From positions 1-33,647 of the forward strand of contig CAJUGH010000042.1 in NCBI GenBank assembly GCA_910586215.1: a stretch of 33,647 nt of DNA, given 5' to 3'. The notes under the pieces were generated by a model. It worked only from the letters and a program-made list of their open reading frames with translations. It searched no databases and was not told the DNA's origin. The DNA is from an uncultured Acetatifactor sp. (GTDB lineage: Bacteria; Bacillota; Clostridia; Lachnospirales; Lachnospiraceae). Both the position numbers and the translations under genes were made by a program. Each line of letters begins with the position of its first letter. Position 1 is the first letter of the stretch. This document shows, one piece after another, positions 16,237 to 24,153 of this stretch.

Positions 16237-17355
16237 CTAGCGGATCCCCAATGTCTCCTCCACCATCTCCCGGTCCTTCTCCTCCAGGACGTCATATGCC
16301 ACCCCGGAATACTGATAGAACCTCCCTGTGATCCCTGTATATTTCAGCTTGTCAATCTCATCCTCCTCCACTGTCACCAGGGTAAGGTACCGCCCCTTTT
16401 GCACCGCCTGGAGCATCTGCTGTGGCTCATCCCCCCCCAGCCCCACCAGATCCCAGCGATTAGATCCCAGGCAAGTCATGGAAGCCACCACCTGGTACAG
16501 GGCCTCGATCTCCTTCCTGTCCTCTATGGTCTTCTCCCCGATCTCCTGCTGTAGGGCCTTTCCCTGGTCTGAACCGTCCATGTTGGCTGGCCGGGATATG
16601 ATCTGCGCGATATCCTGGGCCGAGTCTATGTCATAGACCAGCCGCAGGACCTCCCCATAGGCATATTCCGTATCCTGCAGGAAATAGGCAAATTCCCACA
16701 GGGTGTAGGCATCCTCCCCATCCCCCTCCATGATCAGGTACTGCAGATCCCTATGCCCGCCCAGTCTGTAACAATTGTCTGTGCCTTCCACCGGCGTTCC
16801 CAGGCTGGTCTTCAGTACCTCTGTGGATTTGGCAGACACCTGTTCATAGAGGGCCATGTAGTCCCCTACCGGGATGGGGGCAATGCACAAAGCCTCATTC
16901 TGTACCACTCCTTCCCCGCCTTCTCCCTGCGCATTGCTTTTCTCATGATAGTTCAACAACATCTTCACATCCACGGAACCTGCTGCCACCTCCTTCCCCC
17001 CTTTGGGGGTCTCAAAGCCCACCTCTGCCGGTGTGCCTGGCTGTCCTGGCTGGGTTTCCTGCCCTGCGTCTGTCTCCTGTTTTTCCTGCCTTGCATGGTC
17101 CACACCCATTCCTTCCTCTGTCCCACTGCCTGCATGGCCCTGGACCACACTTCCATCGGTGGTGTCACCATCTGTCCCCACAGGACGGACCAAAAAATAT
17201 CCTCCCACCCCAAGCAGCAGGGCCAGGGCAGCGGCCACACAGCCTCCTGCCAGCCGGGATACCCTCTGGCTCCTTCTCCCTCTTTCTCCCTCACTCCTTA
17301 GGATCAGTTCGTCCTCTATGGCTGTCATGCTTTCAAACAAATCCTCTTTTCTCAT
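16237..17355 (-). CDS. membrane-anchored probable anti-sigma factor
   Basis: A 372-residue protein with a short cytoplasmic N-terminus (MRKEDLFESMTAIEDELILR), one membrane helix at about 36-57 (AALALLLGVGGYFLV), a Gly/Thr/Gln-rich extracellular linker (58-120), and a large extracellular domain of no recognised family. Its start overlaps the sigma gene stop by 4 bp (ATGA), the usual coupling of an ECF sigma factor to its inhibitor, and the topology fits an anti-sigma that releases the sigma on an outside signal. Assignment rests on position and topology, not on a conserved motif. Confidence 0.7.
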   Translation of the reverse strand: MRKEDLFESMTAIEDELILRSEGERGRRSQRVSRLAGGCVAAALALLLGVGGYFLVRPVGTDGDTTDGSVVQGHAGSGTEEGMGVDHARQEKQETDAGQETQPGQPGTPAEVGFETPKGGKEVAAGSVDVKMLLNYHEKSNAQGEGGEGVVQNEALCIAPIPVGDYMALYEQVSAKSTEVLKTSLGTPVEGTDNCYRLGGHRDLQYLIMEGDGEDAYTLWEFAYFLQDTEYAYGEVLRLVYDIDSAQDIAQIISRPANMDGSDQGKALQQEIGEKTIEDRKEIEALYQVVASMTCLGSNRWDLVGLGGDEPQQMLQAVQKGRYLTLVTVEEDEIDKLKYTGITGRFYQYSGVAYDVLEEKDREMVEETLGIR

Positions 17356-17912
17356 ACCATATAGCCCTCTCTTTCCAAATGGCTCTTCAGTTTCTGCCTG
17401 GTGCGGCTCAAAACCACGTTCACGAGGTTCTCCCGGATCTTGTAGCGCCTGGCAATCTCTCCCGCGCTTTCCCCGAAAAAATATCTCCGGATAAAGATGT
17501 CACATTCCCGGGGCGGCAGGCTGTGGGCGAACTGCCGGATGCAGGCTCCCAGCTCCTCCCCCAGGTAATCCCCTTCCAGGTCTGGACCTCCGGGAATACA
17601 TTCTTCCAGTTCCTCCAGGATCACCGGCATATGGCCGCCACCACGCTTCGCGGCATTCCTGGCCTTGTACCGGTTAAAGGCGATGTTGCGCACGATCTTC
17701 GCCAGGTACAGCTTCAAGTGGGTGGGGCGGGCAGGTGGAATACTGTTCCAGGCTTTCATCCAGGTATCGTTGACACATTCCTCCGCATCCTCCCGGCTGC
17801 GCAGGATATTGTCTGCGATCCGCAGGCAGTAGCTGCCATATTTCCTGTCTGTCTCCCTAATGGCACTTTCCCTGCGCCCGAAATATAATTCGATCAGCTT
17901 CTCGTCCCTCAT
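17352..17912 (-). CDS. ECF-type RNA polymerase sigma factor
   Basis: A 186-residue sigma-70 family protein. Seen: region 2 with DAEECVNDTWMKAWNSIPP and YLAKIVRNIAFNRYK, and region 4 (about 130-180) with LPPRECDIFIRRYFFGESAG and a recognition helix IRENLVNVVLSRTRQKLK. No region 3, as in ECF factors. Start at 17912 chosen for the GGAGG site 7 nt upstream; the longer frame from 17963 has none. Translationally coupled to the downstream membrane protein. The family A element inserted at 17981 lies 69 bp upstream and may have displaced or supplied the promoter. Targets unknown; the nearest candidate is the sugar operon on the same strand. Confidence 0.9.
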   Translation of the reverse strand: MRDEKLIELYFGRRESAIRETDRKYGSYCLRIADNILRSREDAEECVNDTWMKAWNSIPPARPTHLKLYLAKIVRNIAFNRYKARNAAKRGGGHMPVILEELEECIPGGPDLEGDYLGEELGACIRQFAHSLPPRECDIFIRRYFFGESAGEIARRYKIRENLVNVVLSRTRQKLKSHLEREGYMV

Positions 17913-17972
17913 CCCCGTCCCTCCGTAAGGCGCAATCCACCGCTCGCCTGGTGCCCTGCACACTCTTTGCGG

Positions 17973-18140
17973 TTTTCTCTGTTACTGTTCACTGGTGCCA
18001 CCGCGAGGTGTTTACACGCGCTTTTTGCGTGACAAACCCAGGCAATCTTGATTGCCTTGACTGCCATGCGCCAAAATGGGCTGTTTTGCCCATTTTGTGT
18101 GCATAATTGCTGTGAACGGAGTGAACAGTAGCTTTTCTCT
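17973..18140 (+). mobile_element. MITE-like element, repeat family A (copy A3) with 8-bp target duplication
   Basis: The element spans 17981-18132. Its left end GTTACTGTTCAC and right end GTGAACAGTAGC form 12-bp terminal inverted repeats with one mismatch. It is flanked directly by TTTTCTCT on both sides (17973-17980 and 18133-18140), a perfect 8-bp target-site duplication. The interior is non-coding and holds short hairpins: CACC-GCGA-GGTG, CACGC/GCGTG, GGCAAT/ATTGCC, and a 10-bp stem CAAAATGGGC/GCCCATTTTG (18072-18081 and 18088-18097). It must have been moved in trans by a transposase making 8-bp duplications (known in IS256, ISL3 and IS66 families). Confidence 0.8.
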
Positions 18141-18202
18141 TTTTGGCTGTCAAAAGGATCCTTTGTTATATAAGACAACATAGACAGGAGAACTGTTTCA
18201 AT

Positions 18203-18397
18203 TTTTTTCAAAAAGTTCAGCCAGTCCATGTAAATGGTGGAAAATCGTGCTCGCACGAATTTTTCGCCATTTATATGGACTGAGGGAGCGCAAGCTCAAC
18301 ACAGTTGAGCTATAAATGAGCAAAGCTAGCTGCGTAAGCAGCGATAAAGCGCTGAAAGCGCCTTTGCGAAGGGGCGCTGGCTGAACTTTTCCGAAAA
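18203..18397 (+). ncRNA. structured multi-hairpin element, candidate noncoding RNA or MITE
   Basis: A perfect 14-bp closing stem (AAAAGTTCAGCCAG at 18211-18224, CTGGCTGAACTTTT at 18377-18390), extendable by TTTTTC/GAAAAA with a small bulge, encloses a series of hairpins. These are a long one at 18225-18279 (13 bp with one G-U, then TCGTG-CTCG-CACGA), GAGC-GCAA-GCTC (18286-18297) which competes with AGCTCAAC-ACA-GTTGAGCT (18293-18311), GCTGC-GTAA-GCAGC (18329-18342), GCGC-TGAAA-GCGC (18349-18361), and an 8-bp stem with a GCGA loop (18358-18377). GNRA-type loops appear only if the plus strand is the RNA. No protein family or clear target duplication. It could be a structured RNA or a non-autonomous transposon; no known class was recognised. 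Confidence 0.5.
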
Positions 18398-18485
18398 ACT
18401 GCATGCACAAAACAAGCCTTCTCTGCTCATCTCCTAACAAAGCGCTTTTAATTTTTTTAGGTACCCATTGATCTTGCGCTCCTTC

Positions 18486-18552
18486 ACATCTGTCTTCCGG
18501 CCTGGGACAGTTTTCATATGGCGGGCGTTGACCACCATGGCATCCTGGTCAG
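18486..18552 (-). pseudogene. IS110-family transposase fragment
   Basis: About 22 residues read AMVVNARHMKTVPGRKTDVK, which matches the conserved block of IS110-type DEDD transposases around the second acidic residue (NA-x-H-x-K-x-V-P-G-R-K-T-D). On both sides the similarity stops, so this is a short relic. Confidence 0.65.
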
Positions 18553-18937
18553 AAATGAGCGTACCTTAAAATCAGTTTACTAAGCGGGCTGCAGGCCCAA
18601 AATAAACGCAATCTTTGCCGTTAATACCAGTATAGAGGTTGATGGCAACTTAATCAATCCTTTACCACAGACACAGTTTCATTTATGGTAGTGCCAGGTG
18701 TGCGGGCATGGAAGTTTACTTACGAATGGAAATCTCAATGAATAAATTGCATCAGACAACAGACAAATGAAATTATTTTTTGCAGAACTTATTCTTAATT
18801 GATTTTGAAAGTGGCATTGGCGTACAGCTAATGTCGCCGTTTCATCTGAGAAAGTGGAAGAATTCATTTGTATATGGTAAAATGGAAAACACATATACAA
18901 GCAAGGGATAGGAAATACTGATTGGAGGAAAATAAAA

Positions 18938-19995
18938 GTGGCAGGTAGAGAGGTTGGCTTTATTGTGGATGATGAATATAAAGCATGGATAGAGAATATA
19001 AAGAGCAGAATAAAACATAGTCAGATAAAGGCTTCTGTTAAGGTGAATTATGAAATGCTCGATTTATATTGGGATATTGGCAGAGATATTGTTGCCAAGC
19101 AGAAAAATGCGAAATGGGGAGATGCGTTTCTTGTAACAATGAGCAAAGATTTACGAAAGACTTTTCCTAATATGTCAGGTTTTTCAGTGCAAAATTTGAA
19201 AAGCATACATTATTGGTACAATTTTATAATTCCGATGAAAATGGCTTACAGTCTGTAAGCCAAATAGAATTAATTGAAAAAATAATTAAATCTATTCCGT
19301 GGGGACATAATCAGAGGATTATGTATAAGTGTAAAAATATTGCGGAAGCACTATTTTATGCGCAGAAAACGATGGATAACGGTTGGAGTAGAACTGTTTT
19401 AGAGCATCAAATAGATAGCGGTCTATATAACAGACAGGGCAAAGCTATTACCAATTTTGCCATAAAATTGCCAGAGCCGCAGTCTGACTTGGCTGAACAA
19501 ACGTTGAAAAACCCATACAATTTTGACTTTCTAACTTTGAGAGAAAAATATGACGAGAAAGAATTAGAAGATGCCCTTATTAATCAAATTACTCAATTTC
19601 TATTGGAACTAGGCACAGGTTTTTCGTATCTTGGTAGACAAGTACATTTGCATGTCGGTGAAAGTGATTTCTATATGGATTTGCTTTTTTATCATGTTCG
19701 CCTTCATTGTTATGTTGTCGTGGAACTAAAAACAGAAAAATTCAAGCCGGAATTTGCAGGTAAATTAAATTTCTATGTCACTGCTGTCAATAAACAGATA
19801 AAAGCAGAACAAGATAATCCAACAATAGGTATTCTTATATGTAAGGATATAGACGACGTCGTTGCTGAGTATGCGCTTGATGATATTTCACAACCAATCG
19901 GAATTGCAGAATATGAATTGACAAAGGTACTTCGTGAAGAATTTAAAAGTAGTCTGCCGACAGTGGAAGAAATAGAAAGTGAGCTTTCTGAATAA
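18938..19995 (+). pseudogene. DUF1016/YhcG-type PD-(D/E)XK nuclease, frameshifted
   Basis: Two overlapping frames (18938-19258 and 19213-19995) join into one DUF1016 protein of about 350 residues. The first holds the N-terminal DNA-binding-like domain (YWDIGRDIVAKQKNAKWGD, FSVQNLKSIHYWY); the second the C-terminal nuclease domain with SDFYMDLLFYHVRLHCYVV and the E-L-K triad (in VELKTEKF). Homology passes from frame 1 to frame 2 at a run of four T near 19219-19222; five T would give one open frame (WYN-FYNSDEN). So there is a 1-nt loss: true inactivation, phase variation or a sequence error. Start is GTG with a GGAGG site 9 nt upstream. The AT-rich composition differs from the neighbours. YhcG-type proteins travel with mobile elements and restriction loci; a defence role is suggested in the literature but not shown here. 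Confidence 0.8.
19243..19261 (+). repeat. inverted repeat inside the DUF1016 gene
   Basis: GGCTTACA-GTC-TGTAAGCC. Almost the same palindrome (centre GAT) recurs just after the gene at 19999-20017, in the terminator. The similarity extends a few bases to either side, which suggests copying or a shared binding site. Confidence 0.55.
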
Positions 19996-20022
19996 ATTGG
20001 CTTACAGATTGTAAGCCAATTT
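19994..20022 (+). terminator. hairpin terminator after the DUF1016 gene
   Basis: A perfect 13-bp stem (19994-20006 with 20010-20022) around GAT, overlapping the stop codon and ending in TTT. The AT content of the outer stem weakens it. Confidence 0.6.
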
Positions 20023-20058
20023 GATATAAGTAAAAAAGTAGCAGAGATTATAAGAAGA

Positions 20059-20250
20059 GAATTTACTTCTCAAAAATCCATCGTCAGTAAATACGTAGCG
20101 GAAAACAGATTTCCAAATACCCAATTTTTCATGGATGACGGATATTCTGGCGTCAGCTTTACAAGACCGTCTTTTATGGAGTTGATGGAACTTGCCGAGG
20201 CAGGGAAAATTGGAACGATTATTGTCAAAGACCATTCAAGGCTTGGTAGA
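20059..20250 (+). pseudogene. serine recombinase, N-terminal resolvase-domain fragment
   Basis: About 64 residues of a resolvase domain: KYVAENRFPNTQFFMDDGYS, then FTRPSFMELMELAEAGKIGT and IIVKDHSRLGR. This is the standard block of large serine recombinases. The catalytic serine region (Y-x-R-x-S, about 40 residues earlier) is missing and homology stops at GAATTC (20249-20254), 5 bp before the permease stop on the other strand. A dead scrap, perhaps from the same type of element as the piece at 1-160. Confidence 0.8.
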
Positions 20251-20255
20251 ATTCG

Positions 20256-21848
20256 TTACTTTTCACGGCTCTGCCATTCAAGGTGGCGATCAACAACCAT
20301 AATCACCAGTCCCATCACAGCCCCCATCCCCAGGTAGATCCAGAAGGAGGGCACACCGGGGCAGCCCACCAGCAGGACCATGGGCACCAGAAATGCAAGG
20401 AAGTTCGCCAGCACGGTCAGTGTGGCACTGCTGCCCTGCTTCACCACCTTGATCTCGCTGTCCCAGTCGAAAACAGGGAATCGTGCGTTGACAGCCAGCC
20501 CCACCACGGCGCTGAAGAGAAGGAACAGGGCCGGAAACAGGACCAGGCACACCAGATCCACCCAGCCAGGCTGTAGTACCAGCACCGCCAGAATCTCCGA
20601 CACCAGGCAGAAGGGTGCTGCCACCATTAGGTTCACCAGAATCTTGCTGCGGGCAATCTCCTGCCGGGTCACAGGCAGGGTCTGCAGGATCCACCACTGT
20701 TTTCCTTCCAGGGAGATGGACGCCGCCGTAGTAGGCATCATACCAGGCAGGAATCCCAGCGCCAGCGGCATCACCCGTTCCAGAAGGCCGGGACGGCCTA
20801 TCAGGCCCAGCACCTCCTCCACCTGCTCCTTCCCCACGAAAAACAAGGCCAGCACCATCATCACCTGCATCACCGCCCCTATCAACGTATTGGTCACATA
20901 AATGGTGGAGGCAAAATAACGCCGCAGATCCCTGGCTACCAGGCTCCCCAGAACCGGCCTGGCCCGCAGGCCTGTCATACGATAGTTGCCCCTGGCGGCA
21001 TTTGCTCCCAGCAGACTGCATATTTTCCCGTAAAAGAATTGCAGGACACCCAAAAACACCAGAAAGATTCCCACAGACAACGCCAGAAACAACGCCAGGC
21101 TCCCTGCCCTGCCTTCCAGCATGGCTTGTGAAATCCACCTGGCCGGGGGATAGATGCCGGATATCTGCCCTTCCAGATGCTCCACAATTGTATGGGCCAT
21201 GTCTTCCAGCATGCCCTCCTCCATGCCGGACAGGGAGAAGCTGCCTGCCAGCACCAGGATGACAAACACCATGGTCAAGATGATTGCCACTATATTTTTC
21301 CGTCTCCACCGGCTGCTGATTCCTGTGACCAGGGCTCCCAGGATGGAAGCTGCCGTCATGGGCAGAAGTGGCAGGAAGAGCCCGGCTACAATGCCGTACA
21401 GCCAGAAGGAGAGCCCAGGTCCTTTCAGTGCCCCGTATACTGCCATACCCGGCAGCAGCACCAGGAAGCCCAATAGCATATCGGTTACATACATGGACAG
21501 GAAACGGCTCACCAGGATAGCCCTGGCCGTCACAGGCAACACGATCTGCCTCTCATAAGCCTCCCTGTCGAACAGCACAGGGCCTGCCTTGAACAGGGTG
21601 AAGAAAAAGGTGATGCCGGATACCACCATGACAAGCAGTGCAGGTACCAGGTGTCCCGCTCCCAGGTAGCACAGCCCGAAGCTGGCACCGCCCACATAAA
21701 ATAGCAGTATCAATGCCAGGAAGCCCCACAGGATACCGAAGAGACGGTACCTGCGCCGCTTTCCTGCATCCCTGGTATGCCGGAATACATTCCAGCCAAA
21801 TAAATTTTGCAGGGAAAGCCCAAAGAGCAGTCTAGTCTGTCTTCCCAT
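20256..21848 (-). CDS. ABC exporter permease (large, about 12 helices)
   Basis: A 530-residue hydrophobic protein with many predicted membrane helices in two halves separated by a loop near 285-305 (GANAARGNYRMTGLRARPVL). This build fits the large ABC-2-like permeases in Firmicutes that pair with one ATPase. Seen: FDREAYERQIVLPVTARAIL and ISLEGKQWWILQTLPVTRQE, two internally similar loops that suggest a duplicated unit. It overlaps the ATPase gene by 17 bp. The stop lies at the edge of the mobile scrap but the protein seems complete. Substrate unknown; the XRE-ABC context suggests peptide or antimicrobial export, or cell-envelope functions. Confidence 0.8.
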   Translation of the reverse strand: MGRQTRLLFGLSLQNLFGWNVFRHTRDAGKRRRYRLFGILWGFLALILLFYVGGASFGLCYLGAGHLVPALLVMVVSGITFFFTLFKAGPVLFDREAYERQIVLPVTARAILVSRFLSMYVTDMLLGFLVLLPGMAVYGALKGPGLSFWLYGIVAGLFLPLLPMTAASILGALVTGISSRWRRKNIVAIILTMVFVILVLAGSFSLSGMEEGMLEDMAHTIVEHLEGQISGIYPPARWISQAMLEGRAGSLALFLALSVGIFLVFLGVLQFFYGKICSLLGANAARGNYRMTGLRARPVLGSLVARDLRRYFASTIYVTNTLIGAVMQVMMVLALFFVGKEQVEEVLGLIGRPGLLERVMPLALGFLPGMMPTTAASISLEGKQWWILQTLPVTRQEIARSKILVNLMVAAPFCLVSEILAVLVLQPGWVDLVCLVLFPALFLLFSAVVGLAVNARFPVFDWDSEIKVVKQGSSATLTVLANFLAFLVPMVLLVGCPGVPSFWIYLGMGAVMGLVIMVVDRHLEWQSREK

Positions 21849-22554
21849 GTCCGATCACCTCCATGAACACATCTTCCAGGGACTTGTCCCCGGTCACTTC
21901 CTCTGTATTCCCTTCTACTACCAGCCTGCCCCCGGAGATCACGGCAATGCGGGTGCAGAGCTTCTCCGCCACCTCCAGCACATGGGTGGAAAAGAAGATG
22001 GCGCCGCCCCGGTCACACAGCCCCCGCATCTTCTCCTTCAAGGTCAAGGAAGCCTCCGGATCCAGACCCACAAAAGGCTCATCCAGCACCAGCAGCTTTG
22101 GCTCATGGATCAAGGCCCCGGTCAGGGCAAGCTTCTGGCGCATGCCGTGGGAATAGGTAGACACCAGGTCTCCCAGGACATCATAGATCCCAAAATCCTC
22201 CGTTTCTTTCCGGATCCGCTCCTGCCTCTCCCCCGCCGGGATCCGGTAGATATCTGCCAGGAAGTTCAAATACTGGATCCCTGTGAGATATTCGTAGAGA
22301 TCCGGATTGTCCGGGATGTAGGCCATGATCTGTTTACAGGCAACGGGATCCCTGCGCACATTTTTCCCGTCCACAGTAATCGTGCCCTTGTCAAAATCAT
22401 GAATGCCCACAATGGCCTTGATGGTGGTAGTCTTCCCTGCCCCGTTCGACCCGATGAAGCCATAGATATCACCGGGATGCACGGTCAGCGACAAATCGTC
22501 AACCGCCGTTTTCCCCCCTTTATAAATTTTTGTCAGATTCTGGATTTTCAGCAT
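21832..22554 (-). CDS. ABC transporter ATPase
   Basis: A 240-residue ATPase of the export (CcmA/BcrA-like) type. Seen: Walker A GSNGAGKT (35-42), a Q-loop-like region near AYIPDNPDLYEYLT, signature SHGMR (134-138; the more usual LSGGQ is replaced, as is common in this class), Walker B LLVLDEP (153-159), H-loop STHVLEV. It overlaps the XRE gene by 35 bp upstream and the permease by 17 bp downstream, so all three are tightly coupled. Confidence 0.92.
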   Translation of the reverse strand: MLKIQNLTKIYKGGKTAVDDLSLTVHPGDIYGFIGSNGAGKTTTIKAIVGIHDFDKGTITVDGKNVRRDPVACKQIMAYIPDNPDLYEYLTGIQYLNFLADIYRIPAGERQERIRKETEDFGIYDVLGDLVSTYSHGMRQKLALTGALIHEPKLLVLDEPFVGLDPEASLTLKEKMRGLCDRGGAIFFSTHVLEVAEKLCTRIAVISGGRLVVEGNTEEVTGDKSLEDVFMEVIGHGKTD

Positions 22555-23872
22555 ATGATTGATTCTCCTCTCCCCGAAATGCCTTCCCTAATTCTTGCAA
22601 TCTGTCCTGGTCCTCCAAACAGGCAAACAGGGGACTTCGAAGTCCTTCCAGGACACTGTTCCGGACACTGTCTGCCGAGCGCACCCCTTCCGTCCCCAGA
22701 TCCATCTCCTCCAGGCATTCCTCCATCCTGTCGAAAAAGTCATCCCCATGTAGCTTAATTCCATCTGCAAAGAGCTGTTTGCAGGCCGCCAGGTAGCGCT
22801 CCAGACGGGCAAAAACGGCCTCCTGGGCCGGTCCCGAAAGCTTCCCGGATCCTGCTGGCCCGCTGGTGCCTGCTGCCAGAGACTCCCTCGCATCTGCCGA
22901 ACCGCTTACATCTGACAGGGTACCAGGGTTTGCTGGTTCTGCTGATTCTGCTGCCCTCCCTGCTTCTGCCATTTTTTCTGATTCTGCTGCCCTCCCTGCT
23001 TCTGCCAACTCCCTCGCCGCCAGATACAGGGCAGCCTGGTATTCATATATAGCCGCCATGTTGGGATGCAGGGCCGTCATATCAAAGGCCGCCATCACCT
23101 GGTCCATCCGTTCAAGCAGCAGCTCCCCATATGCCTTCTCTTCTCCCCGGGCCTGGAGCAGATAAATGCCATAACTTACCAGATCCATCAGACTTCGGTA
23201 CATGCCCGCCTGGGCCGCCCTTCCCGCCTTCTCCCGCTCTCCTGCTGCCAGGTAAGCCATCACCCACAGGCTTCCCTCCATACCATCTTCCATGCCCTCC
23301 AGGTGATCCGGGCCGGAGCCTATCTCTCCCAGATCTGCCAGGGCCAGATCCGGCCTGCCCTCCATCAGATGCAAGTAGGCCCTTACCGCCATGGCGTTCC
23401 TGCAGATCCTTGCATCCCTGCAATCCTCCAGGATATGGCCACATAGCCCGAAAACTGCCCCATAGGCTTCCTCCCGCTCCTGCCCTTCCCTTGCCCGGTC
23501 CAGGTGGTTCAGCAGCAGAATGGCCATCTGGAGCAGAAAGGGATAACAGGAATAGTACTTCCGCACCATGCCTTCCCATTCCTCCATCACTTCTGCAAAA
23601 GGCCTAACTGCAAAACATCCTGCAAGTCTCTGATAATGGAACCGGATCTGTTCCCTGGAAAGCATGGGCACAAAGCCCACCAGTTCATCCACCGTCACCT
23701 CAAAAAAGGCGGCCAGAAGCGGCAGCACCTGGATGTCCGGCAGGGTGCTTCCCGTCTCCCATTTAGACACGGAAGCCTTGGTGACACCGATGAAATCTGC
23801 CAGTGTCTCCTGGGTCACGCCCTTTTTCCGGCGCAGCCTGCATATGGTATTTCCCAGATTTTCCACACCCAT
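22520..23872 (-). CDS. XRE-family transcriptional regulator with helical C-terminal domain
   Basis: A 450-residue regulator: N-terminal HTH (about 6-62, with RRKKGVTQETLADFIGVTKA and SVSKWETGSTLPD) and a long helical region that looks like a sensor or TPR-like domain. It is first in the XRE-ATPase-permease operon and overlaps the ATPase by 35 bp, so it most likely controls its own operon. Odd: an Ala/Glu-rich low-complexity stretch (about 290-345) contains a duplicated 12-residue unit (AEAGRAAES...) that corresponds to a 36-bp tandem repeat. Start at 23872 has AAGGGGGAA upstream. Confidence 0.88.
   Translation of the reverse strand: MGVENLGNTICRLRRKKGVTQETLADFIGVTKASVSKWETGSTLPDIQVLPLLAAFFEVTVDELVGFVPMLSREQIRFHYQRLAGCFAVRPFAEVMEEWEGMVRKYYSCYPFLLQMAILLLNHLDRAREGQEREEAYGAVFGLCGHILEDCRDARICRNAMAVRAYLHLMEGRPDLALADLGEIGSGPDHLEGMEDGMEGSLWVMAYLAAGEREKAGRAAQAGMYRSLMDLVSYGIYLLQARGEEKAYGELLLERMDQVMAAFDMTALHPNMAAIYEYQAALYLAARELAEAGRAAESEKMAEAGRAAESAEPANPGTLSDVSGSADARESLAAGTSGPAGSGKLSGPAQEAVFARLERYLAACKQLFADGIKLHGDDFFDRMEECLEEMDLGTEGVRSADSVRNSVLEGLRSPLFACLEDQDRLQELGKAFRGEENQSYAENPESDKNL
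22942..23007. repeat. 36-bp tandem repeat inside the XRE gene
   Basis: Thirty identical bases at 22942-22971 and 22978-23007, period 36 bp (12 codons). Copy number changes would keep the frame and vary the length of the Ala/Glu linker. Confidence 0.75.
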
Positions 23873-24045
23873 AACAATATTCCCCCTTATGATTGGCAGG
23901 CACCGCGGCTGGCCGGTTTTGAACCGCCAGGGCTGTATCCGCTGCTGTCCCTGTGTCTTCTGTCAGCGCTGTGTCCACTACGGTTTCTGTGCCCAACGCC
24001 GGCCTCTGTACTATCGCTGACAGTGTTCTCCCTGCCAGTCCCTGC
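23873..24045. other. leader/promoter region of the XRE operon
   Basis: No supported gene; the frames here lack ribosome binding sites. It holds a 9-bp inverted repeat (CTGTCAGCG at 23960-23968, CGCTGACAG at 24015-24023), a possible operator for the XRE protein. No convincing -35/-10 pair was found. Confidence 0.35.
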
Positions 24046-24085
24046 ATAGAAAAAGCAGTAAACCCTTATATAGTTTACTGCTTTT
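24046..24085 (-). terminator. intrinsic terminator after the histidine kinase gene
   Basis: Perfect 13-bp stem (AAAAGCAGTAAAC at 24051-24063, GTTTACTGCTTTT at 24073-24085), continuing on the minus strand with TTTTTCT. It separates the two-component/ABC operon from the XRE operon. Confidence 0.85.
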
Positions 24086-24153
24086 GCCTATCCAAAACAA
24101 TGGAGTTATATGCAACTTATTTCATAAAAGTATCCCAACAGGAAACTTCCCCA

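Larger units (their letters stand above)
17964..18937. other. 970-bp gene-poor island of repeats and scraps
   Basis: Holds, in order: MITE-like copy A3 (17981-18132), a structured multi-hairpin element (18203-18397), an IS110 transposase scrap (18486-18552), and about 385 bp of AT-rich sequence. In the last part one 30-codon plus-strand stretch (from about 18595) reads protein-like but has stops at both ends and no recognised family. Confidence 0.5.

Noticed and set aside
15149..16240. 363-codon plus-strand open frame
   Set aside because: It lies wholly opposite the solute-binding protein gene, has no ribosome binding site, and its Cys/His/Pro-rich composition is that of an antisense shadow.
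17973..18397. CRISPR array or tracrRNA-like locus
   Set aside because: Repeats are not regularly spaced direct repeats, and no cas gene is present in the window.
18198..18440. 80-codon minus-strand frame across the structured element
   Set aside because: The sequence is explained by nested inverted repeats; the peptide shows no conserved pattern.
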